DNA of 64,000 bases, from assembly GCF_019049675.1 (NCBI RefSeq), contig NZ_JAFMOW010000066.1, positions 124,001 through 188,000 of the forward strand, given 5' to 3'. Below are positions 9,608 to 19,228 of the stretch, piece after piece. Source of the stretch: Rahnella bonaserana (lineage in GTDB: Bacteria; Pseudomonadota; Gammaproteobacteria; Enterobacterales; Enterobacteriaceae). Positions within the stretch are counted from its first letter, which is position 1, and each line of letters starts with the position of its first letter. Made by a program: the position numbers and the translations under genes. The notes under the pieces were generated by a model, which was given only the letters and a program-made list of their open reading frames with translations, did not search any database and had not been told where the DNA came from.

Positions 9608-10017
9608 TGTTTCATCAGGGCGGGTAATGCGATGTTACCGGCCCTGGGTTTGTCCTCTGTATTCCCCTCCCTTATCTTGTTATACCAATCAGTTTTTAAC
9701 CAGTTCACTTCTCAACTCTTTGTTTATGCTTTTTTTCCTCTTAATTCTGCTGATCCGCTTTCAAAAATCCCTCGCCGTTAATAACCACAAAAAATGCTAT
9801 TTGTTAGTTTTATGTGAAGTTTGTGAGGTTTTTATTGTGACTTCATTGAAAAAGTGAGAGTAAAATCACGTTTGTTGTTATACCAGTTCGAATAACCTGT
9901 CAGATACGTTGTAATCACCGACTAAAACAATTCAGGGTGAAAGTATCTGACTGCCGGAACTGGTGTGGACTGATCTCCGTTGATCGTGGTTTTCACACCC
10001 ATTCAAAAGGCTTTGCA
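9608..10017. other. intergenic stretch between glnB and the dehydrogenase operon
   Basis: The first part holds an imperfect hairpin (AGGGCGGGTAA around 9617 with TTACCGGCCCT ending 9645), followed by a short T-containing stretch that may end the glnB transcript. The rest is AT-rich without a convincing gene. A possible 76-codon frame at 9627-9857 is Leu/Phe/Cys-rich and has no ribosome binding site. The promoter of the dehydrogenase operon must lie here, but I cannot pick it out. Confidence 0.4.
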
Positions 10018-10539
10018 ATGTCACAACCAGAAAAACCCATACGCATTTCCCGTCGCGTATTTTTAGGGGGCGCACTCGCGGCGCTTTCCGTTCCGCTGAT
10101 GAACAAGCTTTTGCTCAGCCCGGTTTATGCCGCGCCGGTTGCGGGCTTGTCGCAGGCAAAACAAGACTTCACCCAACTCTCGCTGTATCTGACCGGTCAT
10201 GACCAGCTGGATCCGGCCCTTTCTGAACGTTATTACCAGACGATGTTGCAGCTGTACCCGGATTTCACTGCACAGGTTCAGGCTTTACGGGCGTTTATCA
10301 CGGCGAATCATATTGATGCCGCTGACCTGCAAAAAGCGCTGGATACACAGCAGCCTGCGCTGGCGAAATTGCCGCGCAGCATCCTTCAGGCGTGGTATCT
10401 CGGCGTAGTCGGCGATGGCAAACAGGCGGTTTGTCTGGCGTATGAAAACGCGCTGATGAATGTCGCGGTTCGCGATCATCTGAATCCGCCGAGCTATGCC
10501 TACGGCGCGTACGGTACCTGGGCAAAACAGCCTGTCTGA
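10018..10539 (+). CDS. Tat-exported small subunit of FAD sugar/polyol dehydrogenase
   Basis: A 173-residue small (gamma) subunit of the three-part membrane-bound dehydrogenases (gluconate-2-, sorbitol- or glucose-dehydrogenase type, FAD-SLDH small subunit family). The N-terminus carries a twin-arginine signal (SRRVFLGGALA) followed by a hydrophobic stretch. In this family the small subunit acts as the export escort for the flavoprotein subunit, which has no signal of its own. I chose the ATG at 10018 with AAAAGG upstream, because it places the RR motif near the N-terminus. The upstream in-frame ATG at 9937 adds a non-conserved stretch. The flavoprotein gene follows after 26 bp. Confidence 0.87.
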   Translation: MSQPEKPIRISRRVFLGGALAALSVPLMNKLLLSPVYAAPVAGLSQAKQDFTQLSLYLTGHDQLDPALSERYYQTMLQLYPDFTAQVQALRAFITANHIDAADLQKALDTQQPALAKLPRSILQAWYLGVVGDGKQAVCLAYENALMNVAVRDHLNPPSYAYGAYGTWAKQPV

Positions 10540-10565
10540 AAATAACGTTCAAAAAGGGTTAAGTA

Positions 10566-12167
10566 ATGAGTGAACAACTTTCCGCTGACGTCGTCGTCAT
10601 CGGCTCAGGGATCTGCGGCTCGCTGGTCGCCCAGCGTCTGGCAAAACAGGGTATCTCCGTTATTATTCTCGAATCCGGCCCGCGGATTGATCGCGGTACG
10701 CTGACCGAAAATTTCCGTAATTCGCCGCGCAAAAAAGACTTTATGTCGCCGTATCCTTACTCCGACTGGTCGCCGCACCCGGTGTATAAGCCTGAAGATA
10801 ATGATTACCTGCAACAGCAGGGACCGTATCCGTTCCCGGCGGAATATATCCGCATTATGGGCGGCACTACCTGGCACTGGGCGGCGCAGGCGTGGCGTGT
10901 TCTGCCAAACGATATGAAGATCAAAACCCTGTACGGCGTGGGGCGTGACTGGCCGTTATCGTACGACGAGCTGGAACCGTTTTATTACGAAGCCGAAGTG
11001 AAAATGGGCGTGTCCGGCGCACCCAATAACGGTTCGCCGCGCAGCCAGCCGTTCCCGATGGAACCGGTCGCCGAATCCTGGCTGCAACAGCGTTTTCGCG
11101 AGCGTCTGGCACCGGGCGGTTATGAGGTGATTGTGAACACCACCGCGCGCAACAGCCGCAACTATGACGGGCGTCCGGCCTGTTGTGGTAACAACAACTG
11201 CATGCCGATCTGCCCGATTGACGCGCAATATCACGGCGGCATCGCTGCGCAGGCTGCCGAAGCGGCAGGTGCAAAACTCATTACCAGTGCGGTGGTTTAT
11301 CGCCTCGAGCACGACGAAAAGGGCCGCATTGTTGCCGCGCATTATTACGATCCCGATAAAGGCGAGCATAAAGTCACAGCGAAAAACTTCGTGCTGGCTG
11401 CCAACGGCATCGAAAGCCCTAAATTGCTGCTGATTTCTGCCAGCGATAAATACCCGGACGGACTGGCAAACAGCTCCGGTACCGTCGGGCGTCACCTGAT
11501 GGATCACCCGAGTAACTCGCTGACGTTTGAAACTGAAGAACCGCTGTGGGCGGGGCGCGGGCCAATGAGTCCGGCGTCCATCAACAGCCTGCGCGACGGC
11601 GATTTCCGCAAAGATTACGCCTCGTTCCGTATTGATATCGCCAACTCTTCACAAGTGCAGTCAGTGACGCAGGACTTGCTGGCGGAAGGCGTGTACGGCA
11701 TCAGCCTGGATAATGAAATCCGCCGCCGTGCGTCGCACCAGACCAGCCTGAAAAACGTGATGGAACAGCTGCCGAACTACGATAACCGCATCATTCTTAG
11801 CGACAAAAAAGACAAACTGGGTATCCCGAAACCGGCTGCGATTTATCACATGGACGATTACGTCCATCGCGGTATGGCGCGTGCCGTGAAGGAATATACC
11901 GAAATTGCCAGACTGATGGGCGGCACCAATTTGCGTTTCAGCAAGCCGGGCGTTTACGGCAATAACCAGCACATTACCGGCACGATGAGCATGGGCCATG
12001 ACCCGAAAGATTCTGTGGTGGATGCGTTCGGACGTACCCACGACCACGAAAATCTGTTCATCACCAGTACCGGCGTGATGCCAACTTCGGCCACGGTCAA
12101 CTCCACGCTGACCGCCGTCGCACTGGCGTTACGTACCGCTGATCATCTTGCCAAAACTGCGCTATAG
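10566..12167 (+). CDS. GMC flavoprotein subunit of membrane-bound sugar/polyol dehydrogenase
   Basis: The 533-residue catalytic subunit of the glucose-methanol-choline oxidoreductase family, oxidising a sugar or sugar acid in the periplasm with FAD. The N-terminal FAD fold is clear (VVIGSGICGSLVAQRL). A cysteine cluster CCGNNNCMPICPIDAQ around residues 203-218 matches the segment that ligates a 3Fe-4S cluster in the Burkholderia FAD-glucose dehydrogenase. The C-terminal GMC part has the active-site His (NQHITGTMSMG) and the closing NSTLTAVALALR. The substrate is not determined by sequence: gluconate, 2-ketogluconate, sorbitol and glucose are all possible. It should be exported together with the Tat subunit encoded just upstream. 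Confidence 0.9.
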   Translation: MSEQLSADVVVIGSGICGSLVAQRLAKQGISVIILESGPRIDRGTLTENFRNSPRKKDFMSPYPYSDWSPHPVYKPEDNDYLQQQGPYPFPAEYIRIMGGTTWHWAAQAWRVLPNDMKIKTLYGVGRDWPLSYDELEPFYYEAEVKMGVSGAPNNGSPRSQPFPMEPVAESWLQQRFRERLAPGGYEVIVNTTARNSRNYDGRPACCGNNNCMPICPIDAQYHGGIAAQAAEAAGAKLITSAVVYRLEHDEKGRIVAAHYYDPDKGEHKVTAKNFVLAANGIESPKLLLISASDKYPDGLANSSGTVGRHLMDHPSNSLTFETEEPLWAGRGPMSPASINSLRDGDFRKDYASFRIDIANSSQVQSVTQDLLAEGVYGISLDNEIRRRASHQTSLKNVMEQLPNYDNRIILSDKKDKLGIPKPAAIYHMDDYVHRGMARAVKEYTEIARLMGGTNLRFSKPGVYGNNQHITGTMSMGHDPKDSVVDAFGRTHDHENLFITSTGVMPTSATVNSTLTAVALALRTADHLAKTAL

Positions 12168-12177
12168 GCTGACTGAC

Positions 12178-13578
12178 ATGACTCTGAATCGTTTATCTCA
12201 AAAACGTCTGACGGGCGCGTTGCTGGCCTTTGGCCTGAGCCTGATGGCAGGCACGGCTTATGCCGCGCTTTCGCCGGAACAGGATGCGCTGATCAAGAAA
12301 GGCGAATACGTCGCGATAGCCGGTGACTGTGTGGCCTGCCATTCCACCGAAGGCGGCAAACCGTTCGCCGGCGGCCTCGGGCTGGCAACGCCGCTGGGCA
12401 CTATTTACTCGAGCAACATTACGCCGTCAAAAAAAGATGGCATCGGCAATTACACGCTGGAGCAGTTTGAACACGCGGTGCGTGATGGCGTGCGCGGCGA
12501 CGGTGCGAATCTGTATCCGGCGATGCCTTACACGTCGTATGCCAAAATCAGCGATGACGATATGAAAGCCCTGTACGCATATTTTATGCAGGGCGTGCAC
12601 CCGGTGGATGCGCCGTCAACGCCAACCGCGCTGCCGTTCCCGTTCAACGTGCGTTTGTCGATGGCGGGCTGGAATTTGCTGTTCCTCGAGAAAGGTGCGT
12701 TTAAAGCCGATCCGTCGAAAAGCGATCAGGTTAACCGTGGCGCGTATCTTGGCGAAGCGCTGGCGCACTGCAGCACCTGCCATACGCCGCGTAATGCGCT
12801 GATGGCCGAGCAGGGCGATAAAGCGTTGGGCGGCAGCAGTCTGGGTACCTGGTTTGCACCCAACATTACGTCGGATGCAGTCAGCGGAACAGGTAACTGG
12901 AGCACTGATGAAATCGCCGGTTACCTGAAAACCGGTCATGCGCCGGGCAAAGCACAGGCAGCAGGGCCGATGGCGGAAGCGATCGATCACAGCCTCAGCC
13001 ATCTCAGCGACAGCGATTTGCAGGCGATTGCCGTGTGGCTGAAACAAACTACGCCGGTCAGTCAGGAAGGGCAGGCGAGGGCAGCGGACCAGTTCGGTTC
13101 ACCGGCGAATTATGTCGATACCCTTCGCGGTGTTCCGCGTCCGGCAAATGCTGACAAGATGACCGGCTGGCAGGTGTACGACGGCTATTGCGCCAGTTGC
13201 CATCAGCCCGACGGGCGTGGCAGCAAGGACGGCGGCTTACCGTCGCTTATCAACAACACCGCGCTCGGACATCTGAACAGCGACAATCTGGTGATGGCGA
13301 TCCTTCACGGCGTGCAGCGCGGCGAGGAAAGCAAAGACGTGGCGATGCCTGCGTTTGAGCATTTACTGTCAGACACACAGGTTGCCACGCTGAGTAATCA
13401 GTTGTTGCAGCAGTTTGGTAACGATCAGGCAAAAGTGACGCCGCAGCGGGTAAAAGAACTGCGTGCTGGCGGTAAACCTTCGCCGTTGCTTGAACTGGCG
13501 CACTGGGGAATGGGGATAGCAGGACTGCTCGTTATTCTGCTGATTGCACTGTACTTTGTGCGTCGTCGCCGCCATTAA
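12178..13578 (+). CDS. triheme cytochrome c subunit of membrane-bound dehydrogenase
   Basis: A 466-residue cytochrome c that passes electrons from the flavoprotein to ubiquinone. It has an N-terminal Sec signal peptide ending at AYAALS and three CXXCH heme sites (CVACH, CSTCH, CASCH), one per cytochrome domain. A C-terminal membrane anchor is followed by positive residues (ALYFVRRRRH). This three-heme, C-anchored layout is standard for gluconate/sorbitol dehydrogenase cytochromes. The ATG at 12178 lies 10 bp after the flavoprotein stop. A strong bidirectional terminator follows. Confidence 0.92.
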   Translation: MTLNRLSQKRLTGALLAFGLSLMAGTAYAALSPEQDALIKKGEYVAIAGDCVACHSTEGGKPFAGGLGLATPLGTIYSSNITPSKKDGIGNYTLEQFEHAVRDGVRGDGANLYPAMPYTSYAKISDDDMKALYAYFMQGVHPVDAPSTPTALPFPFNVRLSMAGWNLLFLEKGAFKADPSKSDQVNRGAYLGEALAHCSTCHTPRNALMAEQGDKALGGSSLGTWFAPNITSDAVSGTGNWSTDEIAGYLKTGHAPGKAQAAGPMAEAIDHSLSHLSDSDLQAIAVWLKQTTPVSQEGQARAADQFGSPANYVDTLRGVPRPANADKMTGWQVYDGYCASCHQPDGRGSKDGGLPSLINNTALGHLNSDNLVMAILHGVQRGEESKDVAMPAFEHLLSDTQVATLSNQLLQQFGNDQAKVTPQRVKELRAGGKPSPLLELAHWGMGIAGLLVILLIALYFVRRRRH

Positions 13579-13598
13579 TCCCTGCTGACGCAGCAACA

Positions 13599-13629
13599 AA
13601 AAAGGCTGACATTCTGTGTCAGCCTTTTT
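13599..13629. terminator. bidirectional terminator between cytochrome subunit gene and hmp
   Basis: The stem AAAAGGCTGACA/TGTCAGCCTTTT with a five-base loop is flanked by A- and T-runs on either side. It can end the rightward dehydrogenase operon and the leftward hmp transcript. Confidence 0.88.
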
Positions 13630-13645
13630 CTTTTCGGGGCAGGGA

Positions 13646-14836
13646 TTAAATCACTTTATGTGGGCCGAAGCATTCATAGTGAATATTTGCTTCGCTGATG
13701 TTCATCGCCAGCAGCTGTTTGGCCGCGAACTGCATAAAGCCGACCGGACCGCACAGGTAGAAATGCATCGCCGGATCATTCAGCTTTTCACTGACTTTGC
13801 TCAGATCCATCAGCCCCTGATACTGAAAGTCCCCTCCCGGCAAATCATTTGCCTGTGGCTGGTTATACCAGACATGGCTTTCCAGCTGCGGAAGGTTTTT
13901 CTGCGCGCTTTTCACTTCACCAGCAAAAGCATGCACCGCGCCGTTTTCTGCCGCGTGCAGCCACTGAACCGGCGCGTGATGTCCGCGTTCTGCCAGTGTG
14001 TTGAGCATACCTAACATCGGCGTCTGACCGACACCGGCGGAAATCAGCGCGACCGGCGTGGTATCGCTGATATCCATAAAGAAATCCCCGTGCGGGGCGG
14101 CCAGATGAATGATGTCGCCCGGCTGCGCAAAGTTATGCAGGAAGTTAGAGACCGCACCCTGACCTTCGCGTTTTACCGCAATGCGGTAGGTTTTTCCGTT
14201 CGGTGCCTGAGTCAGGGAATACTGACGGATTTCCTGATTTTCCAGCGAGGCATCGCGGATATAGACCGCAAGATATTGTCCCGGCTGGAAATCCACCACA
14301 GGCAATCCATCGACAGGTTCCAGCAGGAATGAGGTGATCAGTTCACTTTGAGGCTGCTTTTCGGCGATGCGGAATTCACGCGTGCCGCGCCAGCCACCGG
14401 TTTTTTCTGCGCTGTCCTGATAAATTTCTGCCTCACGATTGATAAACACATTCGCCAGCACGCCGTAGGCTTTCCCCCACGCATCCAGCACTTCCTGACC
14501 CGGGCTTAACATTTCATCCAGCGTCGCCAGCAGGTGAGTGCCGACAATATTGTATTGATCCGGCTGAATGGTGAAGCTGGTGTGCTTTTGCGCAATACGT
14601 TCCACCGCAGGCAACAGTGCCGCCAGATTTTCAATATTAGCGGCGTAAGCGCAGATGGCATCGAACAGCGCCTGACGCTGATCGCCGTTACGCTGGTTGC
14701 TCATATTGAAGATATCTTTCAGTTCGGGATTGTGTTCGAACATGCGGTCGTAGAAGTGTGCGGTGAGTTTCGGACCGGTTGCTGTGAGCAAAGGAATGGT
14801 GGATTTAACGATAGCGATAGTGGATGAATCAAGCAT
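13646..14836 (-). CDS. hmp: flavohemoglobin, nitric oxide dioxygenase
   Basis: A 396-residue protein, the same length as E. coli Hmp. It oxidises NO to nitrate with O2 and NAD(P)H. The N-terminal globin domain (about 1-140, proximal His in QKHTSF) is followed by an FAD-binding domain ([10 protein letters not shown]) and an NAD-binding domain ([20 protein letters not shown]). The start at 14836 has GGAG six bases upstream. An NsrR operator at 14869-14890 predicts induction by NO. It is divergent from glyA, as in E. coli. Confidence 0.96.
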   Translation of the reverse strand: MLDSSTIAIVKSTIPLLTATGPKLTAHFYDRMFEHNPELKDIFNMSNQRNGDQRQALFDAICAYAANIENLAALLPAVERIAQKHTSFTIQPDQYNIVGTHLLATLDEMLSPGQEVLDAWGKAYGVLANVFINREAEIYQDSAEKTGGWRGTREFRIAEKQPQSELITSFLLEPVDGLPVVDFQPGQYLAVYIRDASLENQEIRQYSLTQAPNGKTYRIAVKREGQGAVSNFLHNFAQPGDIIHLAAPHGDFFMDISDTTPVALISAGVGQTPMLGMLNTLAERGHHAPVQWLHAAENGAVHAFAGEVKSAQKNLPQLESHVWYNQPQANDLPGGDFQYQGLMDLSKVSEKLNDPAMHFYLCGPVGFMQFAAKQLLAMNISEANIHYECFGPHKVI

Positions 14837-14868
14837 AGTGAACTCCGTCTCTTTTTTGATTTCATTAA

Positions 14869-14890
14869 ACATGTATTTTAAATGCATCTT
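14869..14890 (-). promoter_or_regulatory. NsrR operator upstream of hmp
   Basis: On the minus strand the sequence begins AAGATGCATTT and continues as a near-palindrome ending ATACATGT. This matches the NsrR motif of two AAGATGYATTT-type half sites. It lies about 33 bp before the hmp start codon, where NO-sensitive repression by NsrR is expected. Confidence 0.8.
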
Positions 14891-15058
14891 ATATAAATCC
14901 ACATTTTCTGTAAACACCCCCTAAAGGGGTAAGGGCTTTTTGAGGTGACGGGGGCGATGGGGGCTGAGTCACAAAGCTGAAATTTGTACATGTTCAGATG
15001 AATATTTATCCCTTGATTACGGGCAGAGGTTCGCAGATCAAAGCCTTGCTGTATCTGG

Positions 15059-15074
15059 AGCCAATCGTTTGCCT
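15059..15074 (+). promoter_or_regulatory. PurR operator upstream of glyA
   Basis: AGCCAATCGTTTGCCT fits the PurR consensus (ACGCAAACGTTTGCGT) at 12 of 16 positions and resembles the known E. coli glyA PurR site. It lies in the 343-bp hmp-glyA intergenic region, which otherwise holds only the NsrR site and the glyA leader. Confidence 0.72.
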
Positions 15075-15179
15075 AAAAACCTCAAACTGACCCTATCCGA
15101 AGGCCGCTTAAACATTTACACTGTTGCGCAGAACCCGGAAGGGGCTTTTATTTTTAGTTTGTTGAGTCAGGAGATGCGG

Positions 15180-16433
15180 ATGTTAAAGCGTGAAATGAAC
15201 ATTGCCGATTATGATGCTGAGCTGTGGGCAGCAATGGAAAAAGAAGTTGTTCGTCAGGAAGAACATATCGAGCTGATTGCGTCAGAAAACTATACCAGCC
15301 CGCGCGTTATGCAGGCTCAGGGTTCGCAGCTGACCAACAAATATGCCGAAGGCTACCCGGGCAAACGTTATTACGGTGGTTGTGAGTACGTCGACATCGT
15401 TGAACAACTGGCTATCGACCGTGCGAAAGAATTGTTCGGTGCAGATTTCGCTAACGTTCAGCCACACTCCGGCTCACAGGCGAACTTCGCGGTGTACACC
15501 GCATTGCTGCAACCGGGCGATACCATTCTGGGGATGAACCTCGGCCATGGCGGTCACCTGACTCACGGTTCACCGGTTAACCTTTCCGGCAAACTGTATA
15601 ACGTGGTGCCTTATGGTATCGACGAAAGCGGCGACATCGATTACGAAGACGTGAAACGTCAGGCCGAAACGCACAAACCAAAAATGATCATCGGCGGCTT
15701 CTCCGCATTCTCTGGGATCGTTGACTGGGCAAAAATGCGTGAAATCGCCGACAGCGTTGGCGCTTATTTCTTCGTCGACATGGCACACGTTGCCGGTCTG
15801 ATTGCTGCGGGCGTTTACCCGAACCCGGTTCCACACGCACACATCGTGACCACCACCACGCACAAAACCCTGGCTGGCCCACGCGGCGGTCTGATTCTGG
15901 CGAAAGGCGGTGACGAAGAGTTCTACAAAAAACTGAACTCCGCTGTCTTCCCTGGTGGCCAGGGCGGCCCGCTGATGCACGTGATTGCCGGTAAAGCGGT
16001 AGCACTGAAAGAAGCGATGGAACCTGAGTTCAAAACCTACCAGCAACAAGTGGCTAAAAATGCTCAGGCTATGGTCGCTGTGGTTCTGGAACGTGGCTAT
16101 AAAGTGGTTTCCGGCGGTACGCACAACCACCTGTTCCTGATGGATCTGGTCGATAAAAACCTGACCGGTAAAGAAGCCGATGCAGCACTGGGTCGCGCTA
16201 ACATCACCGTGAACAAAAACAGCGTGCCTAACGATCCTAAGAGCCCGTTCGTGACTTCTGGTGTGCGTATCGGTACTCCGGCTATCACCCGTCGCGGCTT
16301 TAAAGAAGCAGAAGCGCGTGAACTGGCTGGCTGGATCTGCGACGTGCTGGACAACGTGAACGATGAAGCTACTATCGAACGCGTTAAACAGAAAGTTCTC
16401 GACATCTGTGCACGCTTCCCGGTTTACGCGTAA
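15180..16433 (+). CDS. glyA: serine hydroxymethyltransferase
   Basis: A 417-residue PLP enzyme converting serine and tetrahydrofolate to glycine and 5,10-methylene-THF in the cytoplasm, the main source of one-carbon units. It is almost identical in length and sequence to the E. coli enzyme. The PLP lysine lies in the [15 protein letters not shown] motif. The start [12 protein letters not shown] at 15180 follows GGAG at a good distance. The longer in-frame extension back to 15069 is leader sequence. A terminator follows at 16457. Confidence 0.98.
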   Translation: MLKREMNIADYDAELWAAMEKEVVRQEEHIELIASENYTSPRVMQAQGSQLTNKYAEGYPGKRYYGGCEYVDIVEQLAIDRAKELFGADFANVQPHSGSQANFAVYTALLQPGDTILGMNLGHGGHLTHGSPVNLSGKLYNVVPYGIDESGDIDYEDVKRQAETHKPKMIIGGFSAFSGIVDWAKMREIADSVGAYFFVDMAHVAGLIAAGVYPNPVPHAHIVTTTTHKTLAGPRGGLILAKGGDEEFYKKLNSAVFPGGQGGPLMHVIAGKAVALKEAMEPEFKTYQQQVAKNAQAMVAVVLERGYKVVSGGTHNHLFLMDLVDKNLTGKEADAALGRANITVNKNSVPNDPKSPFVTSGVRIGTPAITRRGFKEAEARELAGWICDVLDNVNDEATIERVKQKVLDICARFPVYA

Positions 16434-16456
16434 TATTCGCAAAGCCGTAAAGCTGC

Positions 16457-16482
16457 TAAAACCCGCTCCGGCGGGTTTTTTT
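16457..16482 (+). terminator. glyA terminator
   Basis: A GC-rich stem AAACCCGC/GCGGGTTT is followed by a run of T, 24 bp after the glyA stop codon. Confidence 0.88.
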
Positions 16483-16596
16483 ATGGGCATGTATCAGAAT
16501 TTGTGAGCTGGCAGACATTCCTGGAGTATGAAAGCGTCTGCGGATTGCTAGCGATTGTGAGCTTTGTCAAAGTATTGGCCTCACACCGGAGGATTT

Positions 16597-17757
16597 ATGG
16601 AATTACGTTCCACGCGCTGGCTTGCACTCAGTTATTTCACCTATTTTTTCAGTTACGGTATTTTTCTTCCCTTCTGGGGCTTATGGCTTAAAGGCGAGGG
16701 CATTTCCTCCGAAAGCATTGGCCTGTTGCTTGGCGCTGGCTTAGTTGCCCGTTTTCTCGGCACGTTAATCATTTCTCCCTCCATCAAAGACCCTTCGCAT
16801 CTCATCACCGGTTTGCGGATCCTCGCGTTGCTCACGCTGGCTTTTGCCGTCGGGTTCTGGTTCGGTAACGGCTGGGCGTGGCTGATGATCAACATTGCCG
16901 GTTTCAGTCTGTTCTTTGGTCCGCTGGTGCCGCTGACTGATGCGCTGGCGGGTACGCTGCAACGCCAGATCAATATGGATTACGGCAAAGTGCGCGTCTG
17001 GGGCTCGATTGCCTTTGTGATTGGCTCGGCGGTCACCGGTAAACTGGTCGAAGTTTACGGCCACAACGCGATCCTCTATACGCTGACCGCTGGCGTGGCG
17101 GCCATGTTGCTGGGGATGTTGCTGCGTCCGAGCGTGAAACCGGTGGGAGAACCGCGGGTCAGCGGTGCGCCGGCCATTTCGTGGAAAGCGTTGCTCGGCG
17201 AAAAACCGGTCTGGCAGTTCCTGTTATGCGTGACGTTATTGCAGGGCGCACACGCCGCGTACTACGGTTTCAGCGCGATTTACTGGCAGGATGTCGGGTA
17301 TTCTTCGACGACCATCGGCTATTTATGGTCGCTGGGCGTGGTCGCTGAAGTGCTGGTATTTACCTTTAGCAAACAGCTGTTCAGCCGCTGGTCAGCACGC
17401 GATTTGCTGTTGCTGTCCGCTGTCTGTGGCGTGGTGCGCTGGGGAATGATGGGCGCATTTACCGCATTGCCGTGGCTGATTGTGATTCAGATTTTGCACT
17501 GCGGTACCTTCACGGTATGCCATCTGGCGGGGATGCGGTTTATTGCGGCACGTCCGCGTGATCAGGTCATTCGCCTGCAATCGGTGTATTCCGCGCTGGC
17601 GATGGGCGGCGGCGTGGCGGTGATGACCATGGTGTCCGGCTTCCTGTTCGAACATCTGCACGCGGGATTGTTCTGGGTGATGGCGCTGCTGGTGGTGCCG
17701 GCGATTTTCCTGCGTCCGCAGGTCACGCCGTCAGCGCCGGAGGTGTCAGCCAGCTAG
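16597..17757 (+). CDS. hcaT: MFS transporter HcaT (putative 3-phenylpropionate permease)
   Basis: A 386-residue, roughly 12-helix MFS protein of the nucleoside/3-phenylpropionate permease type, closely similar to E. coli HcaT. Shared blocks include FTYFFSYGIFLPFW, LLLGAGLVARFLG and HCGTFTVCHLA. The start at 16597 has GGAGG six bases upstream. The longer frame from 16564 is not needed. The neighbouring hca catabolic genes of E. coli are not present, so the true substrate here is open. It converges on csiE with a 4-bp overlap of the two stop regions. Confidence 0.88.
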   Translation: MELRSTRWLALSYFTYFFSYGIFLPFWGLWLKGEGISSESIGLLLGAGLVARFLGTLIISPSIKDPSHLITGLRILALLTLAFAVGFWFGNGWAWLMINIAGFSLFFGPLVPLTDALAGTLQRQINMDYGKVRVWGSIAFVIGSAVTGKLVEVYGHNAILYTLTAGVAAMLLGMLLRPSVKPVGEPRVSGAPAISWKALLGEKPVWQFLLCVTLLQGAHAAYYGFSAIYWQDVGYSSTTIGYLWSLGVVAEVLVFTFSKQLFSRWSARDLLLLSAVCGVVRWGMMGAFTALPWLIVIQILHCGTFTVCHLAGMRFIAARPRDQVIRLQSVYSALAMGGGVAVMTMVSGFLFEHLHAGLFWVMALLVVPAIFLRPQVTPSAPEVSAS

Positions 17758-19049
17758 GGCGCTTCGAGCAGCGAGCGGATACGTTTTCGCTGCTCTTTCG
17801 CCAGCGGCAGTTGCGTGTGGATCACCAGCGGATCGGCATCGGTGCTGCGTGTGGCGTAAGGGGTAACAATCATCGCCACCCCGCTCGGGGCACCGAATTT
17901 ATAGAAATCCGCCAGTGTCTGATATTTGATATTCAGCGGCAGCAACGTCGCCTCGCGGATTTGCTGCTCGACGGCTTCTTCCAGTGCGGGATTATCATGC
18001 GTCAGCAGCAAAATCTGTTTTTCCTGCAGGGCGTTTCCCTGCATCAGCCACGCACCGAAAGTAATCGCCACCAGCCCGATTTCATCTTCCGACAGACTGA
18101 TCAGATATTCGTGCTCAAAACCCACTAACGCCTCCCGGGTAGTGCGCACCAGGCGCGGATACATGCGGTTCACTTCTTCCTGCATCAGATTGTCGATGCC
18201 AATGCCGAAATGACAGCGTTCAATCGCCGGACCCAGATGGGCGAAAAGCTGCCCGACCAGCCCTTCGTAGCTGCTGAATTTCATGCCAGCGATGTCCTGA
18301 AAACGTGCCACCATATTTTCAATTTCTAATAACAGACGCTGATCTTCCGTCGAACCGGAACTCTGATAACTATGGTTTTTCAGCATCCGCAACATCAGGG
18401 TGAAAAACTCACATTCACAGTCATCCAGCAGGCCGTTGCTGAGTTCCTGTAACTGGATGAACAGTTCACGGGCGGCAGGATATTCCGGTTTTTCGCGCAA
18501 CCAGCGGCGCTGTTGCTCGGTGAAGCGCAATCCGGTCTGGGCGTTGTTCTGCCACAAGCCGTTTTGCCATAAAAAATACTGCAGGCAGATCAGCATCAGC
18601 TGGCGGTCATGCCCGCTCAGGGGTTTGGGTAGTAACGTGCCGCAGTCTTCCAGCATCATGCCCAGAATGTCTGTGCGCAGAGCAGCCTTCGGGCAGGTCT
18701 GACCTTCGAAGGCGATGTGCAGCCAGGGGATAAAATGGCGGGAAACAAAGTCCGGTGAAATGCGTAATGTGCGGCGCAAACCCTGAAATAAACACAAGCG
18801 CTGGGCGAGGCTGTCGCCCTGAATACGGCATTCTTTTTCGCTGTACTGCAAAACATCGAGGCGATGGATGCGCTGAATTTCGCAGGTCACTTCTGCCAGA
18901 TCTTCCCAGGTCGTGGTTAATCCGACCCCGTTGATTTCACTGATGATCTCCAGCTGAACTGCCGTCAGCGGCGCGTACAGCATCAGCAACACGTGGCAGC
19001 GGCGTTGCGTAGCGGAAAGCGCAGGGGAGGGCTGTTTTTCTGGATTCAT
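17754..19049 (-). CDS. csiE: stationary-phase inducible protein CsiE
   Basis: A protein of about 431 residues related to E. coli CsiE, a stationary-phase inducible protein of unknown mechanism with PTS regulation (PRD)-like domains. A helical N-terminal part (ALSATQRRCHVLLMLY) is followed by two PRD-like helical blocks, and a C-terminal region resembles a PTS IIB-like fold (KQILLLTHDNPALEEAVEQQ). I chose the ATG at 19049 with AGGTGAT just before it. A TTG at 19061 would add four residues. The partner hcaT is convergent, as in E. coli. Confidence 0.88.
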   Translation of the reverse strand: MNPEKQPSPALSATQRRCHVLLMLYAPLTAVQLEIISEINGVGLTTTWEDLAEVTCEIQRIHRLDVLQYSEKECRIQGDSLAQRLCLFQGLRRTLRISPDFVSRHFIPWLHIAFEGQTCPKAALRTDILGMMLEDCGTLLPKPLSGHDRQLMLICLQYFLWQNGLWQNNAQTGLRFTEQQRRWLREKPEYPAARELFIQLQELSNGLLDDCECEFFTLMLRMLKNHSYQSSGSTEDQRLLLEIENMVARFQDIAGMKFSSYEGLVGQLFAHLGPAIERCHFGIGIDNLMQEEVNRMYPRLVRTTREALVGFEHEYLISLSEDEIGLVAITFGAWLMQGNALQEKQILLLTHDNPALEEAVEQQIREATLLPLNIKYQTLADFYKFGAPSGVAMIVTPYATRSTDADPLVIHTQLPLAKEQRKRIRSLLEAP

Positions 19050-19198
19050 ATCACCTGCCAAAAAGGTATCGCCTGAAATTATTAGTCAAGCATAGCAAAG
19101 CGGATGCCCGTAATAAGGCCGCGGTATTGGGTTTTACTCCGGCTTACAACTCAGATCACAGATATTTTTGACGACCGCTTAATTGCACAGCAAAATAG

Positions 19199-19213
19199 TG
19201 TTACTTAGTAACA
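19199..19213. promoter_or_regulatory. Zur-like palindrome before the DUF1007/NicO genes
   Basis: TGTTACTTAGTAACA is a perfect 7-1-7 inverted repeat 16 bp before the DUF1007 start codon. Its TGTTA-N5-TAACA frame matches the core of the gammaproteobacterial Zur box (TGTTATANTATAACA). The outer flanks of the Zur consensus are not well matched, so another repressor is possible. Confidence 0.5.
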
Positions 19214-19228
19214 ATATATGGCGCTGAT

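Noticed and set aside
9627-9857. 76-codon hydrophobic frame after glnB
   Set aside because: It begins inside the probable glnB terminator, has no Shine-Dalgarno and its Leu/Phe/Cys-rich content follows from T-rich DNA.
16556-16571. CRP site TGTGAGCTTTGTCAAA before hcaT
   Set aside because: One half is perfect but the other has a mismatch, and no promoter can be placed relative to it. Too weak to list as a feature.
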